A stretch of 64,000 nt of DNA from Colius striatus (lineage: Eukaryota > Chordata > Aves > Coliiformes > Coliidae). Shown piece after piece: positions 36,401 to 48,500 of this stretch. A model generated the notes under the pieces. That model was given only the letters and a program-made list of their open reading frames with translations. It had not been told where the DNA came from and did no database searches. The DNA lies in NCBI RefSeq assembly GCF_028858725.1, contig NC_084790.1, positions 2,982,001-3,046,000 of the forward strand, read 5' to 3'. Position 1 is the stretch's first letter. Every line of letters starts with the position of its first letter. The translations under genes and the position numbers were made by a program.

Positions 36401-38601
36401 AATGAATGAATAATCTATTGCTTCAGTGGACTTTGTATTTTGACCCTAACAAGTAATCTTCACGTAACATTTCCAAGGCTGAGGAGAAGTTAACCTTTAT
36501 TGCAATCTCTCTGTGTGAGACACGGCTGTTATCTGCCTGTGTACCAAGGAAACTCTTATCCACTGGACAAAGTGCTCAAGGGAGCACCAAGTTTTTGGTC
36601 TGTTGGTGTGCTTTAAAAACTACCCGTATCTTAATTGTTTCACACCATTTTCTTCCAGAATAAATAGCCCTTGCTTAAACAAAACTCAACACCACAAGAG
36701 GCAAACCATGGGTAAAATGGAAAAACCATGAGGAAAAAGGAAAACAACTTGAGAAGCTTTCTTAAACAAAGCATAAAAATGACCCTGCTGTCCAAAACAG
36801 GCGCTAAAAAGAACCTGTATTTCAGAATAAATATGGTGAGTTGTGGGAGAAGAACCAGCTCCCCAAGCGTTAACCCGCCCCCGGTATTCTGACCTCATCA
36901 AAAAACTGCTGAGTTTTACGCAGTATGAACTTTAATTCCGTCAGCTCCAAGAAGTTTCTCTTCAGAGCCTCCTGGTTTGTGTTGATTTCTTTAAGCTCGT
37001 TTTCGATTTTCTCAAAGTTCGCCTGCAAAACACGAGAGATGGAAGGAAAAAAGGGACTTGAAGCAATTCCATAAGTGCTGTGAGGGCTATTTAAACAAGG
37101 AAGTGGGCAAAATGCTTTATATCCCCATAGAGTTAAGCCTCCAGCCTGTGACATTTGTGATTTACGACATTTTCTTCAGGCAACCTGAAGCTTTTCATGC
37201 TCAGCCAGCCTTTTACAGGCTGGGTTTATATGTTGTTCTTCAAATCATTGAAACGTTAACATACACCCACCATGAAACTTGCATTTCCAACAGTTTTTAG
37301 ACTCCTTTAAATGGGTGAAATCCCTCCTAAGTACTTTCACTTCTGTGTTTGCATCAACACACAAACAAAACAATGCGTGTGAGTCAAAAATCATCCTGAG
37401 GTGAGGTGGTGGCACTGCAAGTGCAGCTGGGAACTGTGGTAAATGCACCTGTGCCATTAAATTCACTGGGTAGCTTCCAGTGGAGCTGATTTCCCCCCTT
37501 TCCACCTAGAATCAAACACAACTTGGGTCTCAACACACATCATTACCTCCAAGTCAATCATATCACGTGGAAAAGGCACCTCTGGGTTTTCACCAGTGTC
37601 CATGATAGGAATGTTTGCTTTTTTAATCTCCTTCTCGACAAACCCTGGAGAGACAGCAATGTGAATGTTAACTAAACAGATGTTTCAGTGTCAAATCACC
37701 ACTGAAGCCTCCACCTTGCCTGACCAGCAGCTGTGAGTTCTTTCACCTCCTCTTCTAAGGTGGTCTTATTTGTTAAGGTTATCTTTTGGGCAGGAAGTGC
37801 ATCCCTGGAGGCAGGCTAATTGGCTGATAAAACAGCAGAAAGGTGGCCTTCACAGCTCTGGTAAGCACTGTGTTTCCTAACACTGCCTTGCAGATTTCAG
37901 AGCTAGAGATTGTAGCAAGGTGGGGGTCAGTCTCCCCAGTAATTAATGACAGGAAAAGAGGAAATGACCTCAAGTTGCACCAAGGGAGGCTGAGATTGCT
38001 GCTGAGAAAGAGCTTTTTTCCCCCTGAGAGGGGTGTCAGCCCCTGTGCCAGGCTGCCCAGGGAGGTGGGGGAGTGCCCAGCCCTGGAAGGATCCCAAAGC
38101 CATGGAGCTGAAGTGCCTAGGGCCAGGGGTTAGTGGTGGGCTGGGCAGTGTGAGTGCAGGGCTTCAACTCCAGGTGCTTAGAAGTCTTTTCCAACCTAAA
38201 TGACACCGTGGTTCTATGATATTAAACCCCTGAAAGAAACGTACTTAGCTTTCGGTCCATTTCTTCGCATCTCCTGACCTCATTAACGAATTTGCGCTGG
38301 AACACGTTCACGTCTGGGTTCAGCTGTGGAGAGACAGAAAGAGGCCTTTCCTCAGCGACATCCCCGCCCGAGCCACTGCGGCAGCGAGGAGCGGCTCTCG
38401 CGGGGCGGCACCCGCAGGCTCGGAGGGGCCGGGGGCTGCGGCCGTCGTCGGGGGCATTGCCGGCGAGGGGCGGCCGGTACTCACGTCGCGGAACTGGACC
38501 TTCCCAAGCTCGCCCAGCTCGCTGACACAGCAATACGCGGCCTCGGACTGAAGGAAGAGCTGGGCCAGGGTCATCTCCTCGCTGCGGAACAGTTCCCCCA
38601 T
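9491..38601 (-). CDS. ATP6V0A1: V-type H+-ATPase V0 subunit a1
   Basis: This is the large membrane subunit of the vacuolar proton pump. Minus-strand coding exons are 38485-38601, 38245-38323, 37547-37644, 36894-37022, 32026-32108, 30777-30903, 29357-29439, 28654-28747, 27054-27266, 26223-26373, 25927-26066, 25130-25287, 24620-24710, 23615-23733, 22597-22813, 21913-22020, 18998-19105, 18425-18442 (microexon), 16480-16597, 15869-16040 and 9491-9584. All are in phase with GT/AG ends, giving 838 residues, or 832 without the microexon. The start [10 protein letters not shown] and end REGRFDD match the family. Residues 1 to about 390 form the cytosolic arm; the rest is the multi-span membrane part. 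Arg741 (YLRLWALS) and Arg805 (LHALRLHW) correspond to the arginines at yeast Vph1 735 and 799, the first of which is essential for proton transfer. A 75-nt optional exon lies at 21099-21173. Confidence 0.98.
10241..10257. repeat. run of 17 cytosines
   Basis: A pure C tract lies in the last ATP6V0A1 intron. In the pre-mRNA it becomes 17 guanines. It lies about 150 bases from a CR1 copy. Confidence 0.9.
10405..10580 (+). mobile_element. CR1 LINE 3' fragment
   Basis: It carries CCCAGGCTGCCCAGGGAGG, the GAGCTCTTCAAGACCCACCT block and the end CCCTTCCAACCCCCACCGTT with TCTGTGATTCTAA. It is very close in wording to the 3' end of the copy at 306-1019. It is antisense to ATP6V0A1. Confidence 0.9.
12095..12520 (+). 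mobile_element. CR1 LINE 3' end
   Basis: It begins in the end of the RT ORF (GGGGACTGGAGCATCTTCCT) and runs through GCCCAGGCTGCCCACGGAGG to CCCTTCCAACCCCCAGCACT and GGGATTCTATGACTCTGTGA. It lies antisense in the last ATP6V0A1 intron. Confidence 0.9.
18425..18442 (-). CDS. ATP6V0A1: 18-nt microexon of ATP6V0A1 (PTEDEV)
   Basis: Eighteen bases lie between an AG (TTTTCAAG) and a strong donor (GTAAGAC) on the minus strand and encode PTEDEV in phase 0. They sit between the exon ending SEEGEE (18998) and the one starting FDFADT (16597). The human protein, as I recall it, has PSEDEV at exactly this point, and adding these codons brings the bird protein to 838 residues. The exon extends the acidic stretch just before a membrane segment. 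It is likely skipped in some tissues, as six-codon microexons often are. Confidence 0.85.
21099..21173 (-). CDS. ATP6V0A1: 75-nt candidate cassette exon of ATP6V0A1
   Basis: An open stretch of 25 codons (starting [10 protein letters not shown], ending EAAAAAT) is flanked by a CAG acceptor (CACTATCAG) and a perfect GTGAGT donor on the minus strand. It is phase 0 at both ends. It lies between the exons ending RRKHL and starting GTHNFGG, so it can be included or skipped without changing frame. The insert is alanine- and glutamate-rich and would lengthen the loop before the acidic segment. Coding nature is inferred from splice sites, phase and a vague memory of longer a1 isoforms. Confidence 0.7.
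22965..23440 (-). mobile_element. CR1 LINE 3' end
   Basis: On the minus strand it shows GCCCAGGCTGCCCAGGGAGG, the AACCTGCTTTAGCAG block and an ending near GGGATTCTGTG. Sense orientation relative to ATP6V0A1, within an intron. Confidence 0.9.
23939..24035 (-). mobile_element. short CR1 LINE 3' fragment
   Basis: About 100 bases retain the 3' end: TGATCTCTAGAGTTCCCTTC and CACCAGTTCATGATTCTATC on the minus strand. It is 5'-truncated. Confidence 0.75.
31050..31393 (+). mobile_element. CR1 LINE 3' end
   Basis: It carries GGCCCAGGCTGCCCAGGGAG, a short gap in the usual CCTGGACACGTTCCTG block, and the end CCCTTCCAATCCCTATCATT with TCTGTGATTCTATGA. It is antisense in an ATP6V0A1 intron. Confidence 0.9.
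32109..36893 (-). other. ATP6V0A1: longest repeat-free ATP6V0A1 intron
   Basis: This 4.8-kb intron lies between the exons ending TQQFFDE and starting MADPDLL. I recognise no CR1 copy, tandem array or additional exon in it. It is AT-richer than the flanks. Confidence 0.5.
37950..38218 (+). mobile_element. CR1 LINE 3' fragment, diverged subfamily
   Basis: The wording differs from the other copies: CAGGCTGCCCAGGGAGGTGG, TTAGTGGTGGGCTGGGCAGT and the end TCTTTTCCAACCTAAATGAC with GTGGTTCTATGAT. This is a separate CR1 subfamily, antisense in an ATP6V0A1 intron. Confidence 0.8.
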
Positions 38602-38818
38602 GACGGCTCCGTCCCCGCCGCGGCCTCTGAGGAGAGACGCCGTAAGAATGGAGCCCGGGCGGGCTCGGGACCGGGACGGAGCGGGGCACAGGGTTGGGGG
38701 CCGAGCAGGATGGGGCCTCCTTTCACCGCCACCGCTCCACCCTCCCGGCCCCAGCGCCAGGTGCGAGGCGGGAGCGCAGCCGGCCCAGCGCGACCCCTGC
38801 CCGGCCCCGCCACGTTAC

Positions 38819-38890
38819 CTGCCGCAGCCCCCGCGAAGCCCGGACGCGCTGCGGCCGCCTCCAGCTGATCCGCCGCGGCTGCCGTCGCTG
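38819..38890 (-). other. ATP6V0A1: noncoding first exon of ATP6V0A1 (5' UTR)
   Basis: The minus strand has a donor CTGCGGCAG/GTAACG at 38819/38818. It is matched by an acceptor TCTCTCCTCAG at 38627, leaving 25 untranslated bases before the ATG at 38599-38601. The exon start is not visible and is placed near the CRE. The intron of about 192 bases lies inside the CpG island. Confidence 0.6.
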
Positions 38891-38896
38891 ACGTCA
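38889..38896. promoter_or_regulatory. CRE (TGACGTCA)
   Basis: A full 8-base CREB/ATF palindrome lies within tens of bases of the inferred ATP6V0A1 first exon. Position near the start site is typical for functional CREs; binding itself is inferred. Confidence 0.55.
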
Positions 38897-39261
38897 CCGG
38901 GCGCGAGGGGCGGCGTCACGCGCGCGCGTCTCCTAGCGACGGCGAGGCCGCGCCACGGGGCGGGGGGGGAAGGAGGCGGCCGAGACGCCGGTTGCACCGG
39001 GGCCGATGGCGTCACCTGCCCGGTCCACATCCTCCCCTCGTCTCCTCACCTCCCCTCGCCTCCAATCCGCCGCCGCTGATGGTGCCGTGACTCAGGCCGT
39101 GGTGTCACGGTCGCTGTGGCCCAGGCGCGAGGGCGCGGCCTGTCCTCGCCGGTAGGGCCCGGCCCTCATCTCCGTGAGGCACAGTGAGGTCAGTGAGCTG
39201 AGCCCTGCAGCCACAGGGACTGCCCACAGGTCCTTCCACCACCTCATTCACGTTCCAGTGC

Positions 39262-39579
39262 ATCAAGGGTGGGTGTGAGGAGGCTGGAGCCAGGCTGTGC
39301 TCAGTGATGGCCAATGACAGGACAAGGGGCAATGGGGACAAGCTGCAACAGAAGAGGTTCCAAAGCAGCACAGGGCAGAATTTGTTCCCCGTTGAGCTGA
39401 GGGAGCACTGGCAGGGGCTGCCCAGATGGGCTGTGGAGTCTCCTTCTCTGGAGACATCCCAAACCCAGCTGGATGAGTCCCTGTGTGACCCACTCTAGGT
39501 GGTGCTGCTCTGGCAGGGGAGTTGGACTGGATGGTCTTTCAAGGTCCCTTTCAGCCCTTAACATGTTGTGATTCTGTGA
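39262..39579 (+). mobile_element. CR1 LINE 3' end
   Basis: It reads AAGGGTGGGTGTGAGGAGGC through GGGGCTGCCCAGATGGGCTG to CAGCCCTTAACATGTTGTGA and TTCTGTGA. Same subfamily as the NAGLU intron 4 copy. It lies just upstream of the ATP6V0A1 island. Confidence 0.9.
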
Positions 39580-39784
39580 CCTGAAAGCAGGTGCTGCACA
39601 CTGTCATCCTTTGTCATGCAAAAGTTTTTCTCTAAAGCTGAAAGACATTTGGTTTTTATTCAGATTGTCTTCTTCATGTCCATGTAATGGAATACATGGT
39701 GGTGCTATAGAATTGTTGGGCTACTGGAATGATCCAAGGCATAGTGCAAGAGTGGGAAAGCAAAAGATCAGACTGTTGTCTACC

Positions 39785-40146
39785 ATGTGTCTAAGGCTGC
39801 AGGACCTGGGGCTGTTTAACCTAGAAAAGACTAAAGACTAGAAAAGGGAGACCTCATTAACACCTAGAAGTACCAAAGGATAGATTTCAGGAGGATGGGG
39901 CAACACTTTCTTCTATTGTCTCCAGTGAAAGGACAAGGGGCAGTGGACATAGCTGTAACACAAAAAGTCCCACTTATTTGGTGTTGAGGTGAGGGAGCCC
40001 TGGCCCAGGCTGCCCAAAGAGGGTGTGGAGGCTCCTTCTCAGGAGGTTTCCAAACCCACTTGGACATATTCCTGTGCCCCCTGATCGAGGGGAACCTGCT
40101 TTAGCTCTACAGGGCCCTTCCAATGCCTGCCATTCTGTGATTCTGT
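39785..40146 (+). mobile_element. CR1 LINE 3' end
   Basis: It begins with GACCTGGGGCTGTTTAACCT and continues through GCCCTGGCCCAGGCTGCCCA to CCCTTCCAATGCCTGCCATT and TCTGTGATTCTGTG. It lies in the ATP6V0A1-CAVIN1 interval. Confidence 0.9.
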
Positions 40147-42280
40147 GCAACAGGAGCAGCAAGACACTGTTTGCACTAGAAGAAATTTTAATCATATTTC
40201 ACTATCCTATGTGCCTGAGCTATGTGAGGACTCCACAGGGGAGGCTGCAGTTTGCCACCAATTGACTTTCCTGGGTATGTCTCCAGGGCAGAAAATGGCT
40301 GCAATGCAGTTAGTCCTAACATAGGAAATTACTCACTGCATTTTAGCTTGGGGTGTGCTCACTGCATGTATAGTGTGGCACTTCATCTCTTCTACTGAGT
40401 GTCAAGAGCAAATATAAATTCCCCTTCTGATGCTTTATCTGAGTCCTTGCAGATCGACGTCCTCATTCTGATTTTAATTATACCCAGATGGGGAAACAAA
40501 GGCACAGAGATTGTGTGGAAGACACACATGGAAGAGATGGTAGATCTAGAAAAAGAGCACTACTCTGCTTGCCTCACGTCCTGGATGTGAAGCGTCACAG
40601 CTTCTCTCTGTGCAAGTCCTCTCTGAAGCAGACAACCCCTGTGAGATCCTCAATGCTATCTGTCCAGAGTGAGATGTTTTTTTTCATGGAACTGACTCAT
40701 CATCAGCAAACACTGGAAATAAATCCTCAGGGAAAAAAAAAAAGGTCCCTCCAGGAAAAAACAGGGTATAGAAAAGCAACCTATTTTTAATACATGACAT
40801 AATACCTATTGTGGAAGCCACACAGCACAATACACTGATGCACAGTGAAGCCAAATCTAGATCAATGGTGCAATGTGGGTCCAGCAGCAGTAAAAAGTGA
40901 GCTGTCACATGGTAGAAAGGCACAGGGGCACGGAAAGTGCTGACTGTCGTGAGCGTTCATCATTAAACAATGTTCTTGTATGTCTGTTTGTGTGTCCTGG
41001 GTTTCCCATCTCGTATGTTCAGCATTAAGCATTGCTTCCAGCACTGTCTCGAGGCAGGCTGAGAGCCTGGAAAAATGGGGTGTTGTAGAGCATTTATTTT
41101 ATTTGCCAGCCCATGATAAATTGCAAGGGTGGGCTTGACCCCGGTGGGAGGCAGGATGTGCTGAGCATGAGTTGCTTGTTGTCAAGGCTACAGGATGAGA
41201 GTGGAAACTGCAACCTTCCCTATCTGGCCACAGCCCTTCAGCTGAGCCTGGAAGGACTTTCAGCAGTCCCATCCCTGGGAGTTTGATTTCCCTTGGCTGA
41301 GTCAACACCAATGCTAGCAAAGAGGGTTTCATCCTGGGTCACTCTAGATCTGAACCTTCCTTGTCCATGCTGGGTTGTTGTAGATGGCCTTTGGGAGCAC
41401 CTTCTCAGTGTCTTTGAAGGCAGTCAGTCAGCTGCTGATAGCTCCACAAGGTGCTTTGTGTCAATACTGAGGTTAACAGTTGGCAAAATAAGGACAATTT
41501 CTTCCCCAGTACAGACTCTAGAAGTGCTGAAACAACAGTTTTTCTTTACCAATAAAGCCTTACGTTACACAATGTATTTGGGCCTTGCTTACAAGTACAG
41601 ATTTGCATGGCATATGCCGAAGCCTGTCCCACGTTTAAAAGCTTAATGACTAGATTTGTCTATGGCTAGATGGTGGCAGAGCTGAGGGAGCTGTTTTTGG
41701 GTGGGAGTGGCCAGCTGCTTCACTTCAGGAGCGAGTTACATTTATTCTTTCTGTGTTAAACCTGTGCAGACTCGTGGTGTGCACCACGTGTATCATGTGT
41801 ACACCTATTGTGTACATCTGCACACAGGGCAACCTGCTCTTTTGTGATCCAGAAGTTTTGTCCCATAACTGCTGAATCCAAACTGTAGCATTTTTTTTTA
41901 AGGTATTGGAAATCAGGCTGGAAGGAAAAAAAAAAATCAACCCCCAAAACCTGAATATTGGCAAAAGATCTGAATTTTCCCTCTGAACTCTCCTGTGTGC
42001 AGTTGTTTAAAGCAGCCTTCCTTCAGTGTATACAGCTGTACCCAGATGGGGTTTGCTTTCTTTCCAGCAGCTTCCCGAGACGTGTATTCAAGGTTTTTTG
42101 TTTTTTCCTCTCATTACTCATAGTGCCTTTAGACTTATGGTAAAGAAGTGGCAGCTGTAGTTTCAGAGCTCTGCATTCCTTGCTGAGCTGTGCCTGTGTT
42201 TGCATGCAGAGCCATCGCCTCCCCTCCAACTATTTTAATCATTTCAGAAAGGGTGGGTCATCAGGCATTTGGCAGCAGGC
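40147..42280. other. intergenic stretch before CAVIN1
   Basis: No coding exon or clear repeat copy is recognised. It may hold regulatory DNA for CAVIN1, but nothing specific can be named. Confidence 0.4.
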
Positions 42281-42534
42281 TCCTTTTCTATAGCCGAGGT
42301 GGAGTCAGCCAATGACCTGCAAGCCTGGAAAATTTTGCAGGGCAGTTTCACTGGACGGCTTTGCAGAAGCCGTGCCATTTGAATTTCAGCACAGACATCC
42401 ACACACTGCGCTCTCCATTTCTGGCGTGTCTCCCAGCGCAGAGTTTAGCTGAGGGTTTAGTTTTCCCTCCTCTCTCTCCCTGCAGTGACAGCTTCTCTGG
42501 GCTCTGCTAGCCAGGACAGGACTCCCAGGCGATC
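42281..42534 (+). promoter_or_regulatory. CAVIN1: promoter and 5' UTR region of CAVIN1
   Basis: The 250 bases before the CAVIN1 ATG include a CCAAT box at 42309-42313 and a weak AT-rich TTTTCTATA near 42280. Unlike the other starts in the window, it is not strongly CpG-rich. The start site is not resolved. Confidence 0.4.
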
Positions 42535-45500
42535 ATGGAGGATACTACTTTGCAAATAATCGAACCACCAACTGCTTCTGAGGCCTCAGAGGAGCAAGTG
42601 CCCGAAGAACCCATCAAATCAGACCAGATCAATGGCGTGATGGTGCTGACCCTTCTGGACAAGATCATTGGAGCAGTGGATCAGATCCAGCTGACCCAAA
42701 CACAGCTGGAGGAGAGACAGCAAGAGATGGATAGCGCAGTGACCAGCATCCAGGGAGAGTTAACCAAGCTGACCAAGGCACACACCACCACCAGCAACAC
42801 CGTGAACAAGATGCTGGAAAAGGTGCGCAAGGTGAGCGTCAACGTGAAGACCGTCCGTCAGAACCTGGAGAAGCAAGCTGGGCAGATAAAGAAGCTGGAG
42901 GCCAACGAAGCGGAGCTCCTGAAGCGCAGGAACTTCAAAGTTATGATCTATCAGGTAAGGAGCTGTGTCATGATTTGTTTTACATCCTGTTGGCAGAGGG
43001 TTTTCTTTGCTGAAGGTTCTGTCACACTGCGTGGTTTGTGGTCCGTTAGTCTCACAAACTCGCCCGACTCTGTAGCAGCCCAAAATGAGGCAGGTCTGAA
43101 GGAGCGCTCTCATTCTTCATTTGACATTGTCTAACATGTTTTAAGACAAGGTTTGATAGAGTTGCTGCATTTTACAGGAGTTTTAATGAAAGTAGTAAGA
43201 ACAGCCCTAAGTGCTCACTGCAATGGGCCAGAAGTGTCAAAAATAACCTGATTTTACTGCTTAGCTAAAAAAAGAACAAGAATGTACTGGGTTGTGGAAG
43301 AGGGTATTGTAAATCTGTCTGCCAACGTCTTTTCTACTGAGTGGCAACATGTGTATTGCTACGTGGAGAGCGATGATATTTCAGATTTGTGACATGCATC
43401 TGATAACAACAAGAGACTGTAACCTCAGCATTGGGGTTAGTCTCACTGTCCAGGGCAGAGACAGAGAAAATACAGAACAGCTCCTCGAGCCCCTTAGTAC
43501 TCGACTGTGCCTTTGCTGTTGTGCTCATACAGATTTCCATGTTCTTTTTTATTTCCATGTTTCCTTTGCGAGGCCTGAATCTTCTGGTTGTCTGGTTTCA
43601 ATAACAGCTTTGGTTTACTTGATGTTCAACCCCTGTGCTAAGCCTTGGATTTTTGCTTTCACATTAAACAAGAAGAAAGAGAGGGATATTTCTATCAGTT
43701 TTCCTGTCTGTAGTTAGTCTTCCTTACCAGGACAAACTATTGTATTGGGCCACAGAAGAAAAGTGAGTGAAATAGTTAATGATTCAGTTAGAAGCCTGTG
43801 GGTTAATAATAGACAGCACCAGGGACAAATAGAGAAAGCATCTAGTACTGATCACAGGAAGAGAGAGAAGGAAAACCGAGAAAAAAGAAAATGCTTCTTA
43901 CAACAGGCTTTGAAGGGGCAGCTGAGCATAATAGGCTCAGGAATCTCACAAGTTCAGGGGCCTGTGCAACTCTCTGATTCAGAGCTCAAGCATTTGTAGT
44001 TTTGTCATGCCTGAAAGGCTGAAATACCCAAGCCTTCATGGGTTACGGAAATAGGTAGGGAGCTGACAAGCTGCTTGGTCCTCTGGCAGCATCCCGAACA
44101 TTTACAGGTTGTCATTCTGTGAGCTGCTTGTTTCAGTTTGCTGTTGCTTAGGACTACCGAGTAGAGTTCCTCTTTGAGGATGAAAAAGCAATTCTGCTTC
44201 TAAAGGAAGGCAGGGGCAATACCCTTGCTGATGTAACGAGGACAGAGCAGCCTCTGAGCGAATCAGTTGAGGAGAAATAAGGCAGGAATTTTGTGAATCA
44301 TGAAGATATTAGGGGGAAAAAAAAGAGAATAATTTGTAAATCAGAATGGAATTTGTTGTGAGCTGAATATGAGATGACAGAGCACAGAGAGTGCTCAATG
44401 ACGGGCATGGATCCAGTGCTGAGGAGACTGGCGGTGTGGCAGCAGGCACTGCTGAGGCAAATGGAGGTCTCTTGGAGGAGAAACTTTTAACTGTCTCTTA
44501 ATTTGGTGCTTCACCCGAAAAAACAAACCCATGACGAGCTTTGACATTTGAATGCTAGAAAGAAACAGACAATAATAATACTGATGTTTCTGAGTAACGG
44601 AGACTTTTCTCGACAGTAGTATTGTGCTGCAAGGCTGTGGTAAACACAGACCCCTGCAACAAGAATTTGATGGCCAGACATGGACCACAGGGAATCCCCT
44701 GGAAAAATGGGGTATATTTTTGCAGTTCTCTGCAATGCCACTGCTTCCTCCAAACGTTGGGAACGTATTTGTTTGGTCACTACAGAATGTTTCTAAATGA
44801 TATCAACCTACAGTCTCAGAGCTACTCTATCATTTCTCAAATAGAAAACAGTGTTGCTTAGTAGTGGCATTATTCTGTAGATTGTGCTCCATAAAAAATG
44901 TCATCCTGTAGTTGTCAATGTACAGTTTAGAAACCTGCATCGTATGGCTTGTTGTAAGGAAAAATAATGGCAGATACAGGAGCCTCTCTTATTCATGGAG
45001 AGATTTCATTCTGAAGAAGTGAAAAATTTTGGGGGTTCTCAAAAGTTTTGCTTTGGGGTTTTTATTCTGCTTTAGTTTTTTTACTGGAAGGAATAAGATT
45101 TTTAGGGTTTGTGTCTTACTGTGATCGTTGACTTGTCATCCTTCAGCGATTCCTAAGGCAGCTGGCAGTGGGGACTGAACTTCAGATTTGCAAAGACATC
45201 AGAGTCCTGATTTATTTTGTGTCCTGATTTATTCATATGAATGTTTTATTGCCGTAATTCTCAGCACGACAGTGACGAGAGTGGTACTTCCTCTGGGATT
45301 ATGCAGAACAGATAACGCTAACACACTTAAATCACAAAACTCTATGTGGAAGGAAGTGATGTTTCTGTGTGCATTCGTCAAATTGAGGATGACCTTCATC
45401 TGCTTTGCTGATACCTTATTGATTCTTGCTGGATTACACTTTTACTTACGTCCTTGAGTGTTTCAGTGTCAATAATCACAAGAGTTTAAAAAAATGTATC

Positions 45501-48500
45501 AAGTCTGTGAAATCAAAACTTCATGATGGGCTCCACCCTGGGAGTTTAAATGAGGAAAATTCACGATGTGCTCCTAATTACAAACTAACTCTTTTCTAAT
45601 TCAGTGTTTCAGTTCTCAAGACCCACCACTTAGCAAAGTTTGTGTTAGATACTTCCCTGATCCTATAATTAATTCTGTGATGGGGAGCAACAGTATTACT
45701 GCTTTCTAACTCAGAAAAAGAGCTGCCTTTGGAAAGCTATGATTAACTTCCCTGTGCAGCTGCATTTTCGGTTGTTATGGCTAAGAATACAAAGATGTAT
45801 TAGGCTGTTCTGTTTGGAGAACAAGAGGTAAACTCATCGTAAAAGACGTGAAGTGTTACATAAACCCAGCGATGGCTACTTTCAAGCAAGATAGCTGAGT
45901 GAAAGAATAGTCATGCTCTGCAGGGATTTAATATTGCATGGTTCTGTGGTATGAAGAGATAAAGGAGGTAAAGATAAATCAGCTCTTCACTGGTTATAGG
46001 TGCTTGATTATTCTCTCAGCGTTGCATGCCGAGTCTCCAGCCGTTGCGGAGGGACTATTTCAGGAGTGCGAATAAGACCTTGTGGCACCTTGAGAGAAGG
46101 GGTCGAACTAGACGAGAGAGTTGTGTTTTGCTGGCTGTTAGATGAGGAGGAAATGAAAATTAAATTGTGTTCAGGGAAAGCCTGAGCTGTCGTGACAAGG
46201 CTAGAGAGTGTCTGCCAGCGTAGTTTCAGACTTTGGGGGGAGAAAGGGCAGAGCTGCAAACCGCTTTCACTGGGTGAGGGCGAGGCATTAGGCAGAAGTT
46301 TACAGACCCGTTACTTGCAGTCGCATAGATAGGTGTGTGCACTTTGCCACTTGCTCACTCTCTCAAACGCATTTCTTCCTTATTTTAGCAGAAGCTGGTC
46401 TGATTCCTACCAAGGTGAGAGTTTTTGTATCAGCTTAACATAGGGAATTAGACTGATTCTTCAGAATAAGATTTGAAGGAAACCCCAAACCCTCTCAAAT
46501 AACCACACCTTTTTGTTTTGAAAGCTTGCCTATGACAAGCAAAAGCGACAGACTTTTAACAAGCTGCTGTGCAAACAGTACTTCGTTCCTCTTACCATAA
46601 ACAGGCCTTGCCTTCCTAAAAAGTCTGATGTCAAATGTCTGTGTGCACGTACCAGCAGCCCATGAGAACAGAGCTCCTCAGTGCTTCCTTTGTGCTGCCT
46701 GGCCTGGGCTCCCGTCTTTCAGAGAAATTAGGACACCAACAAATTTGGTAGAGTGCTTGCTAATCAAAACAAACTACAGTGACTTCATCCCAAATCTCCT
46801 GGTTTTAGGATACAAGAATCTGGGGCTGGCTACTACAGTCTGTGATTAAATAATGGATGTCCCATGCAAAAAGCTACTGCAGCCAGCATGCCACATTCCT
46901 CTGAAGAGCAGCACGTGTCAGCACTTACTTAAGCAAAGTGTTTTTCCTCCAACTATTTTTCAACAGTTAAACTTATTCCTGAAAACGTCAAAGGCCTGTT
47001 TTTCCTACAGCCAGGCAAATGCTTGCAGCTCTCAGCACATATATTGAGTATTGAACTTCTAAAGTGTGCTGATCCTTTATTTTGAGGCTCATGTGGGCAC
47101 CCAGCTCGGGGGAAGTCTGACTCGTGATGTGTGGCATTGTTTTGTTGCAAAGAGAGTGGCCTTTGTTCATAACGTGTGGACAGGCTGCTCCCCACACTGT
47201 CAGATCTGAGGGCTCCCACGGGGCTCCTCTGCTCTTTGCTGACTGCTCAGAGCCTCACAAGACACGGAATACCTCTGGGAGGGGACAAGTGGTTGTGAGA
47301 GCAGGGTAGAAGGTGAATCACAGCTGTACAATGTGTAGGGTAGGTAGGGCTGGATGAGGAAATATAAATAGCACAGCTCGGCTTTTGTGCCTTGAGTGGG
47401 CCTTATACGGATGAGAGCAGCAACATTGTCGGTCGTGGGGAGGAGGGATGGATTTCAAACCCACACGTTAACACGACAGATTCGGAGGCCAGACCTGAAC
47501 TGCCTCATTTTTAGGTTTGTGCTCCTTAAAAGAGAGCGTGGAAAAGAGGATGAGCTCAGGGGCATGAGGAGACACACCAGGCAGGAAGCACAGGCCATAC
47601 AGAGCCACTGCACCCACCACCCCTGAGCTGCAGCCTCTCTCCACCTCCTGAACAGCACATCAGCTGCCCTGAGGTATGATTTTGTTTCAAATTAATCATT
47701 CAGAAACAAAAACCTTGTGAGCTGCGTGACAGCAGTGTGTTCCAGACAGCTGGCGTGATCTGCAGGCCCAAGGAACAACCCGTGTGGGTTACATGCCTTC
47801 ACTTCAGTGGAGCTTGCCCAGCTACACATGTTGAAAAATAAATAGAAGTTTCTGATAAAATTTGAATGTCAGTACTGGGGATGGTTATAGGCATAGGCTC
47901 TAGGCACACAAATCACGCTTTTCCTGCAAGATCAATTGTCTCCATGTGCTTAGAAGCACTCTGAGCTTAAGTGGAGTCTCTGGATCAGTAGCATCAGTTT
48001 TTCCCAGTGATTCACTGCGGGGATTTGCAGTGCAGCAGCCAGTGGGTCTTGTGTGTGTTTTCTGACAATACTTAAAACAAAAAACCTGGTTTTTATTTGC
48101 TGTGAATCCACTCAAAAGCAGCTCCCTTTGTAGCCACAACATTTCTTATCCCAAGTTCAGCAGAGAATTACTGTGACCTTCTCGCTAGTGGATCTGTGCA
48201 TCAGCAACCTACCAAATCCCAAGAAAACACCTCATCCCGTGACAGTTCTGGTGGGGTTGATGGAGGGAGGATATTCCTTTGGTGCTGGATTTGCTTTCGC
48301 TCTATTTTGTACTGTTGGTAAAAGAAATACCAAAGAGAATGAATCATGAAGCCTTTATTAAAAAAAAACCCAAAAACAAACAAAAAGCCCTGAATCTACC
48401 AACTGATGCTCATTCATTGAGAGTTAATATTGTTTGTGTCTCATCCTTCTTCTTTGTTGCTGAAGCAGAGGGATCTCAACCCAGACAGCTGTTGTATCTT

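Larger units (their letters stand above)
38330..39080 (-). promoter_or_regulatory. ATP6V0A1: CpG-island promoter of ATP6V0A1
   Basis: CpG-dense DNA covers the first two exons and the upstream flank. A perfect palindromic CRE, TGACGTCA, is at 38889-38896, right at the expected transcription start. There is a GTCACGCGC run near 38915 but no complete CLEAR box. No TATA box is seen. Confidence 0.65.
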
